Source: Microstegium vimineum (Eukaryota; Streptophyta; Magnoliopsida; Poales; Poaceae). From it: a stretch of DNA of 64,000 bases. A model generated the notes under the pieces. It was not told where the DNA came from. It saw only the letters and a list, made by a program, of their open reading frames with translations, and made no database searches. Below, one piece after another: positions 46,739 through 58,679 of this stretch. Location of the stretch: NCBI GenBank assembly GCA_022036555.1, contig CM039119.1:23384979-23448978 (forward strand), read 5' to 3'. Each line of letters opens with the position of its first letter. Within the stretch, counting starts at the first letter, position 1. The position numbers were made by a program, and so were the translations under genes.

Positions 46739-47127
46739 GGGACGCCGAGATAGAAGAAGGGGGGATCTTTTCCGCGACGACTCTCGCATAAATCCACATT
46801 CGCTCGGACACTTCGCACTTACACTCCACACACCCCGTTGCTCGGTCGACCCTTCGAGCAACCAACCGACCGCCTAGGGTAGCCTTGATGGCCTTAGGCA
46901 TCAGCTCACTCTGAGCAACTCCGTGTAAACCAGCTCGTACCCCCCCCCCCAGTACGAGCACTTCGGTGCAAGATAATACAAGTCATCCTCCCCCGCTGGA
47001 CGTAGGGCCTTCTTTGCCCGAACCAGGATAAATCTTGTGTCCTTCTTGCATCACATCTGGGAGAGGGAGCACGCAATATACAAATTTACTAGTTGGTGGT
47101 CTTGACCCCCGGGTCATAACACCGACA

Positions 47128-47150
47128 GTTGGCGCGCCAGGTAGGGGGGT
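47128..47150 (+). other. Primer-binding site of the Tat element
   Basis: Directly after the LTR: GTTGGCGCGCCAGGTAGGGG. TGGCGCGCCAGGTAGGG is the primer-binding site I associate with RIRE2-like Tat elements (tRNA-Arg type; the tRNA is from memory). Confidence 0.75.
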
Positions 47151-47185
47151 TTTGCGTGTCGATCAACTCCGAACTACTCTCTCAG

Positions 47186-49100
47186 ATGGATTCCACGATC
47201 CCATCACTTCCATTCACCACCGTCGTCTGGTTCGGCAGTCTAGGGTTCATATCCACGGGCCAGGGCCACTACATAATCTTTCCCTTTGCTCGTGGCTTGG
47301 ACGGTAGCAGCTCCGGTACGCCAGGGCTAAGGAGGATCAGGCGACGGTCCCTCCGCTTGCGCCTTTGGCCTGCGATCAGGAGGAGGCGCGAGCGACTCCG
47401 ACGCACTCGTCACCGTGCGGATTCCGAGACGTCGGATGCCGTTTCCCCGGCCTCAGCTAGCAACACAGTTCCTTCCCTCGAGGGCCTGTTTGACCCATGC
47501 TTGCGGGTCAGGGGCGGGCACCTCTCTGAGCGTTCCTTTGGCTCTGCCACATCGTCACCCCAGGGGGTCCCCTTGGCCTCTCCGACACACTCGACCCCGA
47601 CACCACCGCATAACCTGTTTCCATACGGGCTCCACAATAGCGCAAGACTCTGTTCTGTCCTCGCAGGTTTGCAGATATAGACATGTTGCGGGCCTCCAGG
47701 GACCCCGCCGCGTGCGACGGTCAACCCTGGTACCACCTCTCCATCGGACGAACGCCCGGAGCCAAGACGAGCCCCGACCTAGGGCACGTTGCGGCGACGC
47801 CTGGCAGAGGAGCGCAGGGGAGCTTTCCCCCACTTCTACCACGGCGACCCCGACGAGGATTACGATCCCACCCGGGAATGCTTCCACCTCGACGGTCAGG
47901 CTGACCCCCAGGACGACATCGACGACACCGCGGCCACAGATGAAGGAGGAGGGGGCAAAGCCACACCAGCACGAGACGCCGACCCCCCGAGTCCTGACAA
48001 AGCCGATCCACCTCCGGACGTCAAGATCACGCAAGTCCGAGAGCTGCTCAGCAAGCTTGAGGAAGAACGCCTACGACTTCAGCAGCTCGAGCACACCCTC
48101 GAGCGAGATCGCGGGCGCCCACAGGGTGGAGTGGCTCGCAAGCGGGCTCGGGAGGTCCATCGACAAATCATCGAGGAAGGGGCAAACGAACCACGCGTCT
48201 ACAACCGCGCCAGCCAAAATGTCGTTGCGGCCGCAATGCTACTGCGCGACATGACGGCGCCATCGACACCCCAAGCACGGCGCATCAGGAACGAAATCAG
48301 GGGCTCCTCCAAACTGCGGTCGTACAGCAGGCGGAGAGCTCGGCCTCGAGGCATCGAGGGGCCGCCTCCGAGCGTCAGGAAGTACCCCCTCGGCAAAATC
48401 GAGAGGTATCCGTCCACCAGGACCAAGCGCCCCAAGGCCAAGTAGAGCGACGACCACTTCGAGGAAGCATCGTCGACGATCAACCACCACGGGTAAACAA
48501 TCGACGCCGGTACGGTGACACCGAGGCTTGAGGTTACAGCGCTCACCGAGGTGGGCGCTACGACGGCGACGAAGATCGATGTCGATCCCCGGAACCACCA
48601 GGGCCCCGAGTCTTCGGCAGAACCATCCGACGAACCGCCTTGCCCGTCCGTTTCCGTCCACCCACCAGTCTGGTCAAGTACAGCGGCGAAACCAAGCCGG
48701 AGCTCTGGCTTGCTGATTTCAGGCTGGCGCGTTAGCTAGGAGGAGCCGACAATGACCACGTCATCATTCGGCAACTCCCTCTCTTCCTCTCCGACACCGC
48801 TCGCAGATGGCTCGAGGAGCTACCCCCGGACTTGATCCAAGACTGGCCGGACCTGGTCAGGATCTTCGAGGGAAACTTCAAAGGCACCTACGAGCGGCTA
48901 GGCAACTCCTAGGATCTCCACAGCTGCAAGCAGGAGCCAGGGGAAACCCTCCGCGCCTTCACCCGTCGGTTCTCGAGGCAGCGTACCGCGCTAACCCACA
49001 TCTCCGACCACGAGGTCATCACGGCATTCATCGCCGGAACGACCTGCAAGGAGTTGGTGCGGGAGCTGGGACGGAAACACCCCCAAGACCGCCAACGAGC
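47186..49100 (+). pseudogene. Tat gag, broken
   Basis: Begins MDSTIPSLPF in frame 2. Stops at 47678 (TAG), 47780 (TAG), 48443 (TAG) and 48494 (TAA). Around 48655 the frame shifts to frame 1, where the retrotransposon gag core (Pfam PF03732) reads YSGETKPELWLADFRLA, LSDTARRWLEELPPDLI, GETLRAFTRRFSRQR and ITAFIAGT, with further TAG codons at 48733 and 48910. Near 49080 an extra base in a run of C restores frame 2. The N-terminal third is a variable, acidic and basic stretch with a short coiled coil (LEEERLRLQQLEHTLER). Two compensating shifts enclose the conserved core. Confidence 0.75.
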
Positions 49101-50368
49101 TCATGGACATCATCACCAACTACGCAGCCAGTGAGGAAGCCGTTGGCGCGTTCTTCCAGATACCTCCAGACAAGGGGAAGGGCAAGGCGGACGAGCCCGG
49201 GGGCTCGAACAACGGGCCCAAGAAGAACAATGGGCCCAAAAGGAACAACAACGGCAACGGCGGCAAGAGGAAGAAAAAGAAGAACCAGCCGGGTCGACGC
49301 AACGCCGAGCCCGACGTCGAGCCCGATGATCTTGTCGCTGCAGTAGAGAAAAAGAAGCCTCGAGGGCCCCCTCCCGACGGGGGCGTCTTTGACAAGATGC
49401 TGAAGGAGCCCTGCCCTTATCATATGGGACCGGCCAACCACCGTCTCGAGGACTGTCGCATGCTTAGAAAGCACTTCATCCCTCCCGGCTTCAAGAAAGA
49501 CGACGGCAAGGAAGACCCACCCTACGACCTCCACGTCAATGGCGATGCCAAGAAAGGGGGCTTCCCCGAAATTCACGACTACTACATGATCTACGGGGGA
49601 CCCTTGACTCAACTCAGCACGCGCCAGCGCAAGAGGGAGCATCGAGAGGTCTTCTCCGTTCGAGCCCAGGCTCCTCGGTACCTCGACTGGTCCCACACGC
49701 CGATCACCTTCGACCAGGACGACCACCCCGAGCACGTCCCGAACGCAGGGGTCTACCCACTCGTCGTCGACCCGATCATACTCAACACCCGCCTCACCAA
49801 GGTACTTATGGATGGACAAAGTAGCCTCAACATCATCTATGCCGAGACCCTCGACCTCCTGGGGATCCCGAGCACCATGCTCCTGCCCAGCGTGGGGGGA
49901 TTCCACGGGATCGTTCTAGGGAAGAAGGCACTCCCGATCGGCCGCGTCAAGCTACCCGTTTGTTTTGGCGTCCCTTCGAACTTCCGAAAGGAAGAGCTGA
50001 CCTTTGAGGTGGTCGCCTTTCGTGGCATCTACCACGCCATCATCGGTCGACCGGGGTACTCCAAGTTCATGGCAATCCCGAGCTACGCCTACCTCAAGCT
50101 CAAGATGCCAGGGGCCATGGGGGTCATCACCGTTGGCACCTCCTACGAGCACGCATACGACTGCGACGTCGAGTGCGTGGAAAGCGCCGAAGCCGTCGAA
50201 GAGTCGGCCGTCCTTGCGGCCCTCGACGACTTGTCCAGGGAGATCCCCGACCCCAAGCGACACGCTGGCAACTTCAAGCCGGCGGAAGACACCAAGACCG
50301 TCCCACTCGACCCCGGCCACACAGATGGGAAGGTGCTGACGATCAGCGCCACCCTCGAGCCTAAATAG
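49101..50368 (+). pseudogene. Tat gag C-terminus and aspartic protease
   Basis: Open for 421 codons in frame 2 up to a TAG at 50366. Lys/Asn-rich basic stretch, a CPYHMGPANHRLEDCRML motif (a variant CCHC-like RNA-binding site), then protease with VLMDGQSSLNIIYAETL and later AIIGRPGYSKFMAIP. The catalytic Asp is present but the residue after Gly is Gln where relatives have Gly, so activity is doubtful. The TAG before VVLVDFLRANADVFAW separates it from RT, which lies in the same frame. Confidence 0.8.
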
Positions 50369-51600
50369 GAAGTCGTGCTCGTCGACTTTCTCCGTGCGAA
50401 TGCCGACGTGTTTGCATGGAGCTCCTCGGATATGCCGGGCACTACGAGGGAGGTCGCCGAGCACTCCTTGGACATCCGAGCCAGGTCCAAACCGGTGAAG
50501 CAACGGCTGCGCCGTTTCGACAAGGAGAAGCGCAGGATCATCGGGGAGGAGGTCGACAAGCTTTTGAAGGCCGGATTCATCAAGGAGGTACATCATCCCG
50601 AGTGGTTAGCAAATCCCGTACTTGTTAAGAAAACGAATGGGAAGGATAGGATGTGTGTAGACTACACTAGTTTAAATAAAGCATGTCCCAAGGTTCCTTT
50701 TCCACTACCACATATCGATCAAATAGTAGATTCCATTGCGGGATGTGAAACTCTCTGCTTCCTTGATGCGTATTCTGGCTACCACCAAATAAATATGAAG
50801 GAATCCGATCAGCTCGCGACTTCCTTCATCACCCCCTTTGGCATGTTTTGCTACTTCACTATGCCCTTCGGCCTGCGAAACGCTGGGGCCACGTATCAGT
50901 GATGCATGCTCCACGTCTTTGGGAAACACATAGGGCCAACCGTCGAGGCCTACGTCGATGACATCGTGGTCAAATCCAAAACAGTCGGAAACCTGGTCGG
51001 AGATCTCGAGATTGCATTTGGGTGCCTCCGGGCAAATCGCATAAAACTAAACCCCGAGAAGTGTGTCTTCGGAGTTCCTCGAGGCATGCTCCTAGGGTAC
51101 ATAGTTTCCCAACGCGGGATCGAGGCCAATCCTGAGAAGGTAACCGCAATCACAAGGATGGGCCCGACCAATGACCTCAAAAGCGTACAAAGGGTTACGG
51201 GGTGCCTTGCCGCCCTCAGCCATTTCATCTCAAGGCTCAGAGAGAAGGCACTAGCCCTTTACCGCCTCCTGAAGAAAACGGAACACTTCGCGTGGATCGC
51301 CGAGGCCGAGGAATCACTCTCGAAGCTCAAAGCCTTGCTCACCTCGTCACCTGTCTTGGTACCCCCGAGTCCGGTCGAGCCCCTCTTGCTCTATGTCGTA
51401 GCAACTACCCAGGTAGTCAGCGCCGCCATAGTGATTGAGAGGGCGGAAGAAGGACACGCCCTGCCGGTTCAGAGGCCCGTCTACTTCGTGAGCGAGGTAC
51501 TTTCCGAGACCAAGACGAGATACCCCCACATCCAGAAGCTGTTGTACGCGATCGTCCTCACTCGGTGCAAGCTCCAGCACTATTTCCTAGGCCACCCGGT
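50369..51600 (+). pseudogene. Tat reverse transcriptase and RNase H
   Basis: Same frame as the protease. RT: FADVFAWS-like lead, IDIR..PVKQRLRRF-like, FIKEVHHPEWLANPVLVKK, CVDYTSLNKACPKVPFPLP, DAYSGYHQI, then a TGA at 50900 in the middle of the domain, then the YVDD catalytic box at 50951 and LNPEKCVFGV, LLGYIVS. The connection and RNase H follow (SSPVLVPPSPVEPLLLYV, RPVYFVSEVL, LTRCKLQHYFLGHPV) up to a frameshift near 51600. The TGA at 50900 most simply derives from an Arg codon (CGA). Confidence 0.85.
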
Positions 51601-52230
51601 TACTGTGGTCTCATCTTTCCCCTCGGGGAGATGGTCCAGAACCGGGAGGCATCTGAAAGAATCGCCAAGTGGTTGGTCGAGCTCATGGGGGAAACTCTCT
51701 CCTATGCCCCTCGGAAGGCCATCAAGTCTCAGGTATTGGCAGATTTCATTGCAGAATGGACCGACACCCAACTACCCACGGCGCAAGTTCAGACCGAGCT
51801 CTGGACCATGTACTTCAACGAATCGTTGATGAAGATGAGGGCAGGCACCGGGTTGCTATTCATATCACCCTCAGGGGTCCACATGTGTTATGTCATCGGT
51901 CTCCACTTCCCCGCCTCCAACAACGTAGCCGAGTACGAGGCCCTCATCAACGGCCTGCGCATCGCCGTCGAGCTCGGGGTTCGACGCCTCGACCTGCGGG
52001 GGGACTCGCAGTTGGTGATCGACCAAGTGATGAAAGATTCGAGCTGCCACGACCCAAGATGGAAGTCTACTGCAAGGAGGTCCGAAAGCTCGAAGACAAA
52101 TTCTACGGTCTCGAGCTCAACCACACCGCCCGCCGGTACAACGAAGCCGTCGACGAGCTGGCCAAAATCGTGTCCACTCGAGGAACAGTCCCTCCCGACG
52201 TCTTTTTGAGGGATCTCCATGAGCCATCCG
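51601..52230 (+). pseudogene. Second, archaeal-type RNase H of the Tat element
   Basis: In frame 1 after the shift: GEMVQNREASERIAKWLVEL, DFIAEWTD, then the extra RNase H that marks the Tat clade: TELWTMYFNES, ASNNVAEYEALINGLRIA and LRGDSQLVIDQV. The first acidic residue is Asn (FNES) where relatives have Asp, while the Glu and the second Asp are kept. Near 52040 the frame shifts to frame 3, which then continues as MEVYCKEVRKLEDKFYGLEL and NEAVDELAKIVSTR. Confidence 0.8.
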
Positions 52231-53603
52231 TCGACCTAGGCTCAGGGGCTCCCGCCCTCGAGCAAGGGGTCGATCCACCCCCCCTGACTGATCCCCCCTC
52301 GAACGGGGAAGAAGTCATGGTGATCGACGGGACAGCCGCGGCGCCAACACCTCCGACGGATTGGCGCGCACCCTACCTCGAGTATCTGGCACGGGGCGAG
52401 CTCCCAGAGGACCGCACGGAGGCCCGCCATATAGCCCGACGTGCCAAAACCTATGTCTTGTATGGGGATGGCCGCGAGCTGTATCGACGTAGCCCTTCCG
52501 GGATCCTTCAATGCTGCCTCACCCTCGAGGAGGGGAGGGCATTGCTGAAGGATCTACACTTGGGGGCTTGCGGCCACCACGCGGCGCCAAGAACGCTGGT
52601 AGGAAGTGCCTTTCGACAAGGCTTCTACTGGCCGACAGCCGTCACCGACGCCACCAAACTCGTCTGATCTTGCAAGGGATGCCAATTCTACGCCAGGCAG
52701 ACCCACCTACCCGCCCAAGCTCTTCAGATGATACCCATAACTTGGTTGTTCGCGGTATGGGGGCTCAACATGGTCGGCCCCCTGAAGAGAACCAAGGGTG
52801 GCCACACCCACCTCCTCGTGATTGTAGACAAGTTCTCAAAGTGGATCGAGGCTCGACCAATTGCCAACATCCAGTCTCGACAAGCAGTGCTATTCTTCAC
52901 CGACATCATCCACCGCTTCGGGGTCCCCAATGTCATCATCACCGACAACGGCACGCAATTCACCGGCCAAAAGTTCCTGGACTTCTGTGACCACCACCAC
53001 ATCAAGGTGAATTGGTCTGCAGTCTCCCACCCTCGAACTAACGGCTAGGTCGAGCGCGCCAATGGTATGGTATTGCAGGGCCTCAAGCCAAGGATCTTCG
53101 ACCGGCTGAACAGACATGGCAAGAGATGGTTCGACGAGCTGCCCGTTGTCTTATGGAGTCTCCGAACGACACCAAGTCGAGCCACGGGGTTCTCCCCGTT
53201 CTTCTTGGTTTATGGGTCCGAGGCCGTCCTCCCCACCGACCTCGAATACGGGTCCCCTCGACTAAAAGCCTATAGCGAGCAAGCCAACACAGCAGCCCGA
53301 GAGGACTCCCTCGACCAGCTCGAGGAAGCCCGAGACGTGGCCCTCTTCAAGTCGGCAAAGTACCAGCAGACGCTGCGGCGCTACCATGACAAAAACATAC
53401 GCAAAAGGGACCTCGATGTCGGCGACCTCATCCTGCGCCGCCGACAAAGCAACAAGGGACGTCACAAGCTGACGCCACCTTGGGAGGGACCCTTCATCGT
53501 GGCAGAGGTGCTGAAGCCCGGCACTTACAAGCTGAAGAACGAAAAGGGCGAGATCCTCACCAACGCGTGGAACATCGAACAGCTACGTCGTTTCTATCCC
53601 TAA
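52231..53603 (+). pseudogene. Tat integrase
   Basis: One frame (frame 3) with a TGA at 52665 and a TAG at 53046. Zinc-binding HHCC part: HLGACGHHAAPRTLVGSAFR and, after the TGA, SCKGCQFYARQTH. Core: WGLNMVGPLKRTKGGHTHLL, DKFSKWIEA (first Asp), ITDNGTQFTGQKF (second Asp) and, across the TAG, VERAN (Glu). The C-terminal part has VLWSLRTTPSRATGFSPFFL, a basic region and PPWEGPFIVAEVLKPGTYKL, ending in LRRFYP-stop at 53601. It would insert the cDNA copy into the genome if intact. Confidence 0.85.
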
Positions 53604-54161
53604 GGCCTCAACGCCTTGTACATTTCCCGCATTATGTACACTTATCGTATCATGAATGAATAAAATGTTCTCGAAATACATTCTACATTCGTTCATAACT
53701 CTAAGGTAGCCTCGACTCTACTCTGGCAAAGTCAAGCCTCCCTCGGGGGCTGACAGGGGGGGGACCCCCTCCTAAATCCTCTAAAAACCAGAACGTTTTT
53801 TCAAAACTTGGCTTTCCCTCTCGATCTTTGCCCCGAGTACGCTTCATGACTAAGTAAAGACGCCTCGAACTCCCTAAGGGTCGCGGGCCGTCGAGCTGGG
53901 GACTCTCCTACGCCTCAGGGCTACGTTATCCCCACTCGCTCCCACCCTTCCAGGGATACGAGCGTGCATCGAACACTTAGTCCACAAGCGACAACTCAGG
54001 CGAAGAAAAGCAGAGATAGCTCGAGAAATGAAAATAACAAGATGCATCTCAAACAAAATGCATTAGATATAAGAAGCCCTCGGGGGCTCGGCATTGTACC
54101 ATTACAAAAGCCTAACTATTACATGGACCTTCTTGTCCAGATTTGGCTCGCAGGCCTAGGG
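53604..54161. other. Spacer between pol and the antisense gene
   Basis: No gene. An AATAAA signal at 53659-53664, 56 bp after the integrase stop, may end sense transcripts. The two genes converge on this spacer. Confidence 0.5.
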
Positions 54162-57100
54162 CTACTCGGCGCCATCTCCGTCCGCCGAGGGGAGCACTTC
54201 AGGCTCGAAGAGCTTCGCCAGCTCACCTCCGGGCACCTCCGCAAGCTCGATCAGCTCGCGGCACCTCACATCGTTCTCCTCGTCAGTCAGCCTCGGGTCG
54301 GTGATGAACCCGCTGGTGACGACGCTGAGGTCGTAGATGTAGCCCGAGCGGACGACCGCGAGCGCCCGCTTCACGCCCACATGCAGGGCAGCACGGACGT
54401 GCTCCGTCACCTCCTGCATCATGGAGTAGAAGCGGCGCAGCAGGGAGTCTCCTCGAGCGTTGCCCTCGATCGCCGGCTCCGGCTTGACCCCGAGGTCGTC
54501 GCAGAAGGAGGAGATGGTGCCCTCGAGCCTCTCGTTAAGGCCCGCCTCCGCCCCGAGGAGGCCCTGATGACTGGTCAGGTCCTCGTGGGCTCGGGCCTTG
54601 TCTGCTGTGAGTTCTGCCAAAACGAGCGCATAACTCGGTCAAAACCAAAAGAGCAGGAAAAGGGTCGAGACCGGGCAAACTTAGCAACACTTTCAAAACA
54701 CTTACCTTGGGCATGCGCCTCCAGGGTGACGTAGCCCTGCTCGGTCCTCTCGAGTTGGCGGTGGGCGTCGAAAGGCTCGGCGGCCTGGTCGCCGACTTTA
54801 GCCTGGAGGCCCTCGACGACCTTGCCAGCGTCATCGAGGGCTCTCTTATGGTTGGCCGCAACCAACCCCAGAGAGGCCACCCGGGTCCGAGCCTTCTCCT
54901 CCGCAACGGCCAGCGCGTCGCGTTCGCGGGAGACGGCGTCGACATCCCCCTGGAGCCCCTGGATGCTCTCCGCAGCCTGGGCCAGCTCCTCCCTCAGCCG
55001 GGCGGCCTCCTCCTCCGCCTTGCGCTGGGCCTCCTGGGCAGCATCCCGCTGCTTCCCGACCTCGATGACCACCTGGAGGGCGTCGTCGATCTTCGACTGC
55101 GCCGTCTCCTGGGCGGCCCGGGCAGCCTCCTGTACGGCCATCACCCCGGCCCTCGCGTGGGCGACCTTGGACTCAGCCTCCTCTCGCGCGGTTGTCGCCT
55201 CGGCTCTTTCCTAGACGGCCTCAGCCTCCGCCTTCTCCAGCAAAGTACGGAGGGCGGGGAGCTGCTCCTGCATCTGGAGGATGAACTGGGACTTGTCGTA
55301 CGACCTCGCCCTCAGCGTCTGACGAGGGTGAAAAGGAAGATCATCAGAAAAGAACAGTCAGGCAATCCGAGCAAAGTCAAAGTAAGAACGAAACTCACCT
55401 CCATCCCCCGACACATGTCCACGGCAGCAACCTCAGCGGCAAGGCGCACCGAGTGCTCGAACCACGCCCGGAACTCCTCCAGGTGCTCCCACGTCCTGAG
55501 CTCGGCCTGGTCGTCGAGCTTGAGGAAGGGTTGCCCGAGGTCTCGAGGGTCCGCCAGCTCGAGGGTCTCCTGTCCCCAGAACGCGCTGTGGCGGTTGATC
55601 CTTTCTTGGACCTCCCGCATGACGCCCCGGCGCATTTCAACGCTACCCCCGTGGCGTTCCAACTTCTCCGCCCAAGCAAAGAAGGGAGAAGCCCCCTCGA
55701 GCTGGGCTCTCCCGGCCTCGGGGCCACCCTGCGAGGATGTCGACGGTCCCGCCGAGCCATCACCCCGGGCAGGAGAAGTCCCGGCCGGGAAAATAACCCT
55801 ACGCGGTGAAAAAGACAAAACGATTAGTACCTAATCCCGCAGGCTCACTATGGGTCGACTAAGTCAGAGGACGTATTACCTCGAGACGACAACTGCTCGA
55901 TGTTGAAGCGAGGCTGAGCCAACTCCGGTTCCGACAAAGGGACCCCCACAGCGGCCATCTCCCCCGAGCCCACCAGCTCGGCCACCATCTCGGCCACCTC
56001 CTCAGCGGTGCGCTCCTCCACCGGCGACCTCGCCTCCGCTGCGGCGGTAGCAGCACCCCGGCGCTCACGCTGCTGGCGCGCCTCCAACGAAGCGAGGCTC
56101 TCAGGCCACCGCCCCGGCGTCGGGCGAGCCGGGGTCTCCTCCTTGTACGCGGAGCCCACGTCCACCACCTCCACCTCGGCGGCGGCTTGGGGCTCGACCC
56201 CTCAATCACGTCTACCGTCGACGCGGGCCCCGCGCCTTCCGAGGCGCTGGGTGCGCCTCCCTCCGACAGGTGGGTGGGCGCGGCTTCACCCGCCACTTCG
56301 GCGGACCTCGCCGGCGGGGCGGGCAGGCCCGTCTCCTCTCTCGCTTGGGCCAGCGCCGAGGCAACCTGCGCTGCCCCTCGCTCCATCACCTCCCGGGCCC
56401 TGGCCTCCCACGCCGCCTCTGGGGTGAGCGTCGAAGGGGACGAAGCAGCGGGACTGGCCTCGATAGTCGCCTCGACTGCAGCCTCCGTCCTCAGCCTCTT
56501 GGCCGGGGCGAGGGACGCGTCCTTTGCCGAGCGCTTCGACCTGAAAAAGAGACCCATGCGCAATAGTAAGCACGAGTCGTGAGCAACAAAAAAAAATATA
56601 TATATATATAATAAATACCCTCGATCGGCAAAAAAGCAACTTACCCCTTCGGGGCCATGGGGTTCCGGCCAACGGACTTTGAACCGCTCGGGGGCTTGAA
56701 CGGAACGCGCCGGGAGCCACTCCTCCCGCGGTCCGCGGCGGGGGTCGAGGCCGCCCTCGGCGCCGTCTCCTGGGCAGGAACCGACGACGCTCCCGTCATC
56801 TCCCTGCTGACTTCCTCCTGCGCCGACGGGCCCGACACCCGTGCGCTCGACCGGGTAGGCGCTGGGGGCGTGCCCGATCGACCCCCCGATGGGGACCAAG
56901 ACGATCGCCCGCGCGTCTGCCGCGGCACTTCACCTTGGGGAGCCATGGGGCGCTCTCCCCGCGGCTTGACCTCGCCAGTAGGGGCCGACCTCGACGTCGA
57001 CCCCTCTCCTCTCCCGGTTCCGGCGGCTGCCCTCTGCGGCTCGGGCACCGCCTATTCCTCGCCGAGCCCTCCTTGCGGCTCGACCTCGGTGTCGCTGCTC

Positions 57101-58276
57101 TCCTCCTCTTCCTCATCCTCTTCCGAGGGCGACTCCTCCTCGGAAAGGCCCGCCCACCTCTGCCGGGCCCGGTGTTGCTCCCGCTCCTACTTCTCTCGGG
57201 CCCTCTTGCCCTTGTCCTTCTTAGCCTTGTCCTTAGCCTTCTTGTCCTGCTCGGCTTGAAGGCGCCTCACCTGGGAGTCGACCTACTCCTCCTTCACCGG
57301 CGGCAGCGACTTCCGGAAGGTAACGTTCCCCTGAGGAACACAGGGCAGTTAGGACGCAAGCAAAAAAGGTGAACAAGGCAAAAACGAGAACACTAATAGA
57401 ATAAGGGAGCCTTACTAGCTGGACGTATCCCTAGTCCGGCCTCATCGGGACGCTGGCGACACTCGTGACCTCGAACCCACCCGCGAAGGAGGCACGTACG
57501 CGGCGGGCCACCCTCTCGGGGGGTAGCTCGTCGAGGCGTAGGGGTCGAGCCATCAGCGGCACGACCTGCCACAGATGGAACGCCGACGCGACGATCGCCG
57601 CCGTGAGTCCCGCCTCCTTTAGACACTCGATCGCGTCCAGCAGGTGGGTGAGGCGCGACTGCTTCTTCTTCTCGACGTTGTACCTCCAATGGTCGGGCTT
57701 CGAATCAATCGTCCTCCCGGTGTAGGCGGGGAGCAAGTCGTCGTCGTTCCGCATATAGAACCACCCAGAGTGCCATCCGGAGTGGCTCGACGAGAGCTTC
57801 GCCGGGATCCAGCTATCCGTCCGCTTCAGGGCGATGCTGCAGCACCCGGCCCAGACCGTCTTGCGGGTGCCGCGACCGACCGACGCGTGGAAGAGGCTCG
57901 CCTCGAAGAGGTGGAGCCACAAATCCCTGTGCGGCTCGATCCCGAGGTACCCTTCGCACACGGAGGCGAAGACCGCCACATGACAGATGCCGTTGGGGGT
58001 GAGGTGTTGAAGCTCCACGCCGTAGTGGTGGAGGATCCCGCGCAGAAGACGGCTGGGAGGGACGCCTAGCCCCGCCCGATGGAAGACCTCGAAGCTCACC
58101 ACGTAGCCCTCCGGCGGATTGGGCTCGGCGTGCTCCTGCGGCGGCACCAACCACTCCGGCCGGTCGACGGAGGTGACGGGCCGGAGGAGGCCACTCTCCA
58201 CCAAGTCACCTAGGCGCGCGGCGGTCACCGAGGACGGGAGCCAGGCGTCAGGGCCAAGCAGGTTGTACCTGGCCAT
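54162..58276 (-). pseudogene. Spliced antisense gene of the Tat element (gypsy-type transposon domain plus coiled coil)
   Basis: Six exons can be placed with GT-AG borders: 58276-57416, 57330-56645, 56541-55880, 55798-55400, 55318-54706 and 54613-54162, total 3673 bp. Allowing for one frameshift near 56190 this encodes about 1220 residues. Exon 1 (MARYNLLGPDAW, HHYGVELQHLTPNG, GYLGIEPHRDLWLHLFEA, DHWRYNVEKKK) matches the domain named 'putative gypsy type transposon' (Pfam PF04195). Exon 2 is low-complexity and charged; exon 5 is a long Ala/Glu-rich coiled coil. In-frame TAG codons at 57431, 57284, 57187, 57052 and 55211. Related antisense genes occur in other grass Tat elements; their function is unknown. 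No transposase activity is claimed. Confidence 0.8.
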
Positions 58277-58452
58277 GGGAGCAAGGAGGCTGACGCGCTC
58301 GGACGTGGGGGCGGAAGGTACGTTCCCAATCTCTCCTCTCTTTTCTCTCGCGTGCGCAGAAGTTCGGCTCAAAGGGCGTATAAGGCAATGGCGGGAAGAA
58401 GGAGGCAGGGAAGGCGAATGCGAGAAAGGAGCGGCAGACTCCTCGCTTCTGG

Positions 58453-58460
58453 TATTTATA
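58453..58460 (-). promoter_or_regulatory. TATA box of the antisense gene
   Basis: The minus strand reads TATAAATA in CGCTTATAAATACCAG, about 180 bp upstream of the ATG at 58276, with a pyrimidine-rich leader between. Placement is right for a plant core promoter. Confidence 0.6.
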
Positions 58461-58679
58461 AGCGGGAGGCCAACGGGCGGATCCAACGAACAGGCAAGTG
58501 AATCTCTGCATTTAATGCGCCTGCATACCGCCTCCTCGTATTCCTCCAGGATAAGGCATCCAGTCCCATCATCAGGCCCCGCACCGCACTCCGCCCTGCG
58601 TCTACCACTGTTGCGACCGAACAGACATCTCCTAAAAAGGCGCGCGGCAGTAAACATTATCGTCGGAGGTAAGGAATCT

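Larger units (their letters stand above)
45588..47127 (+). repeat. 5' LTR of the Tat element
   Basis: 1540 bp, TGTCGGTACA...CACCGACA. It carries seven tandem units of about 53 bp and one degenerate unit (about 45766-46210) and a TATA box at 46731. By eye about six mismatches separate its first 165 bp from the 3' LTR, so the insertion is not recent. Confidence 0.95.

Noticed and set aside
47035..47307. Short open frame spanning the LTR and primer-binding site
   Set aside because: It crosses the LTR end and primer-binding site, which are not translated; the gag start is at 47186.
49028..49906. 292-codon open frame on the minus strand opposite the Tat protease
   Set aside because: Shadow of the GC-rich protease frame; no domain, unlike the antisense gene at 54162-58276.
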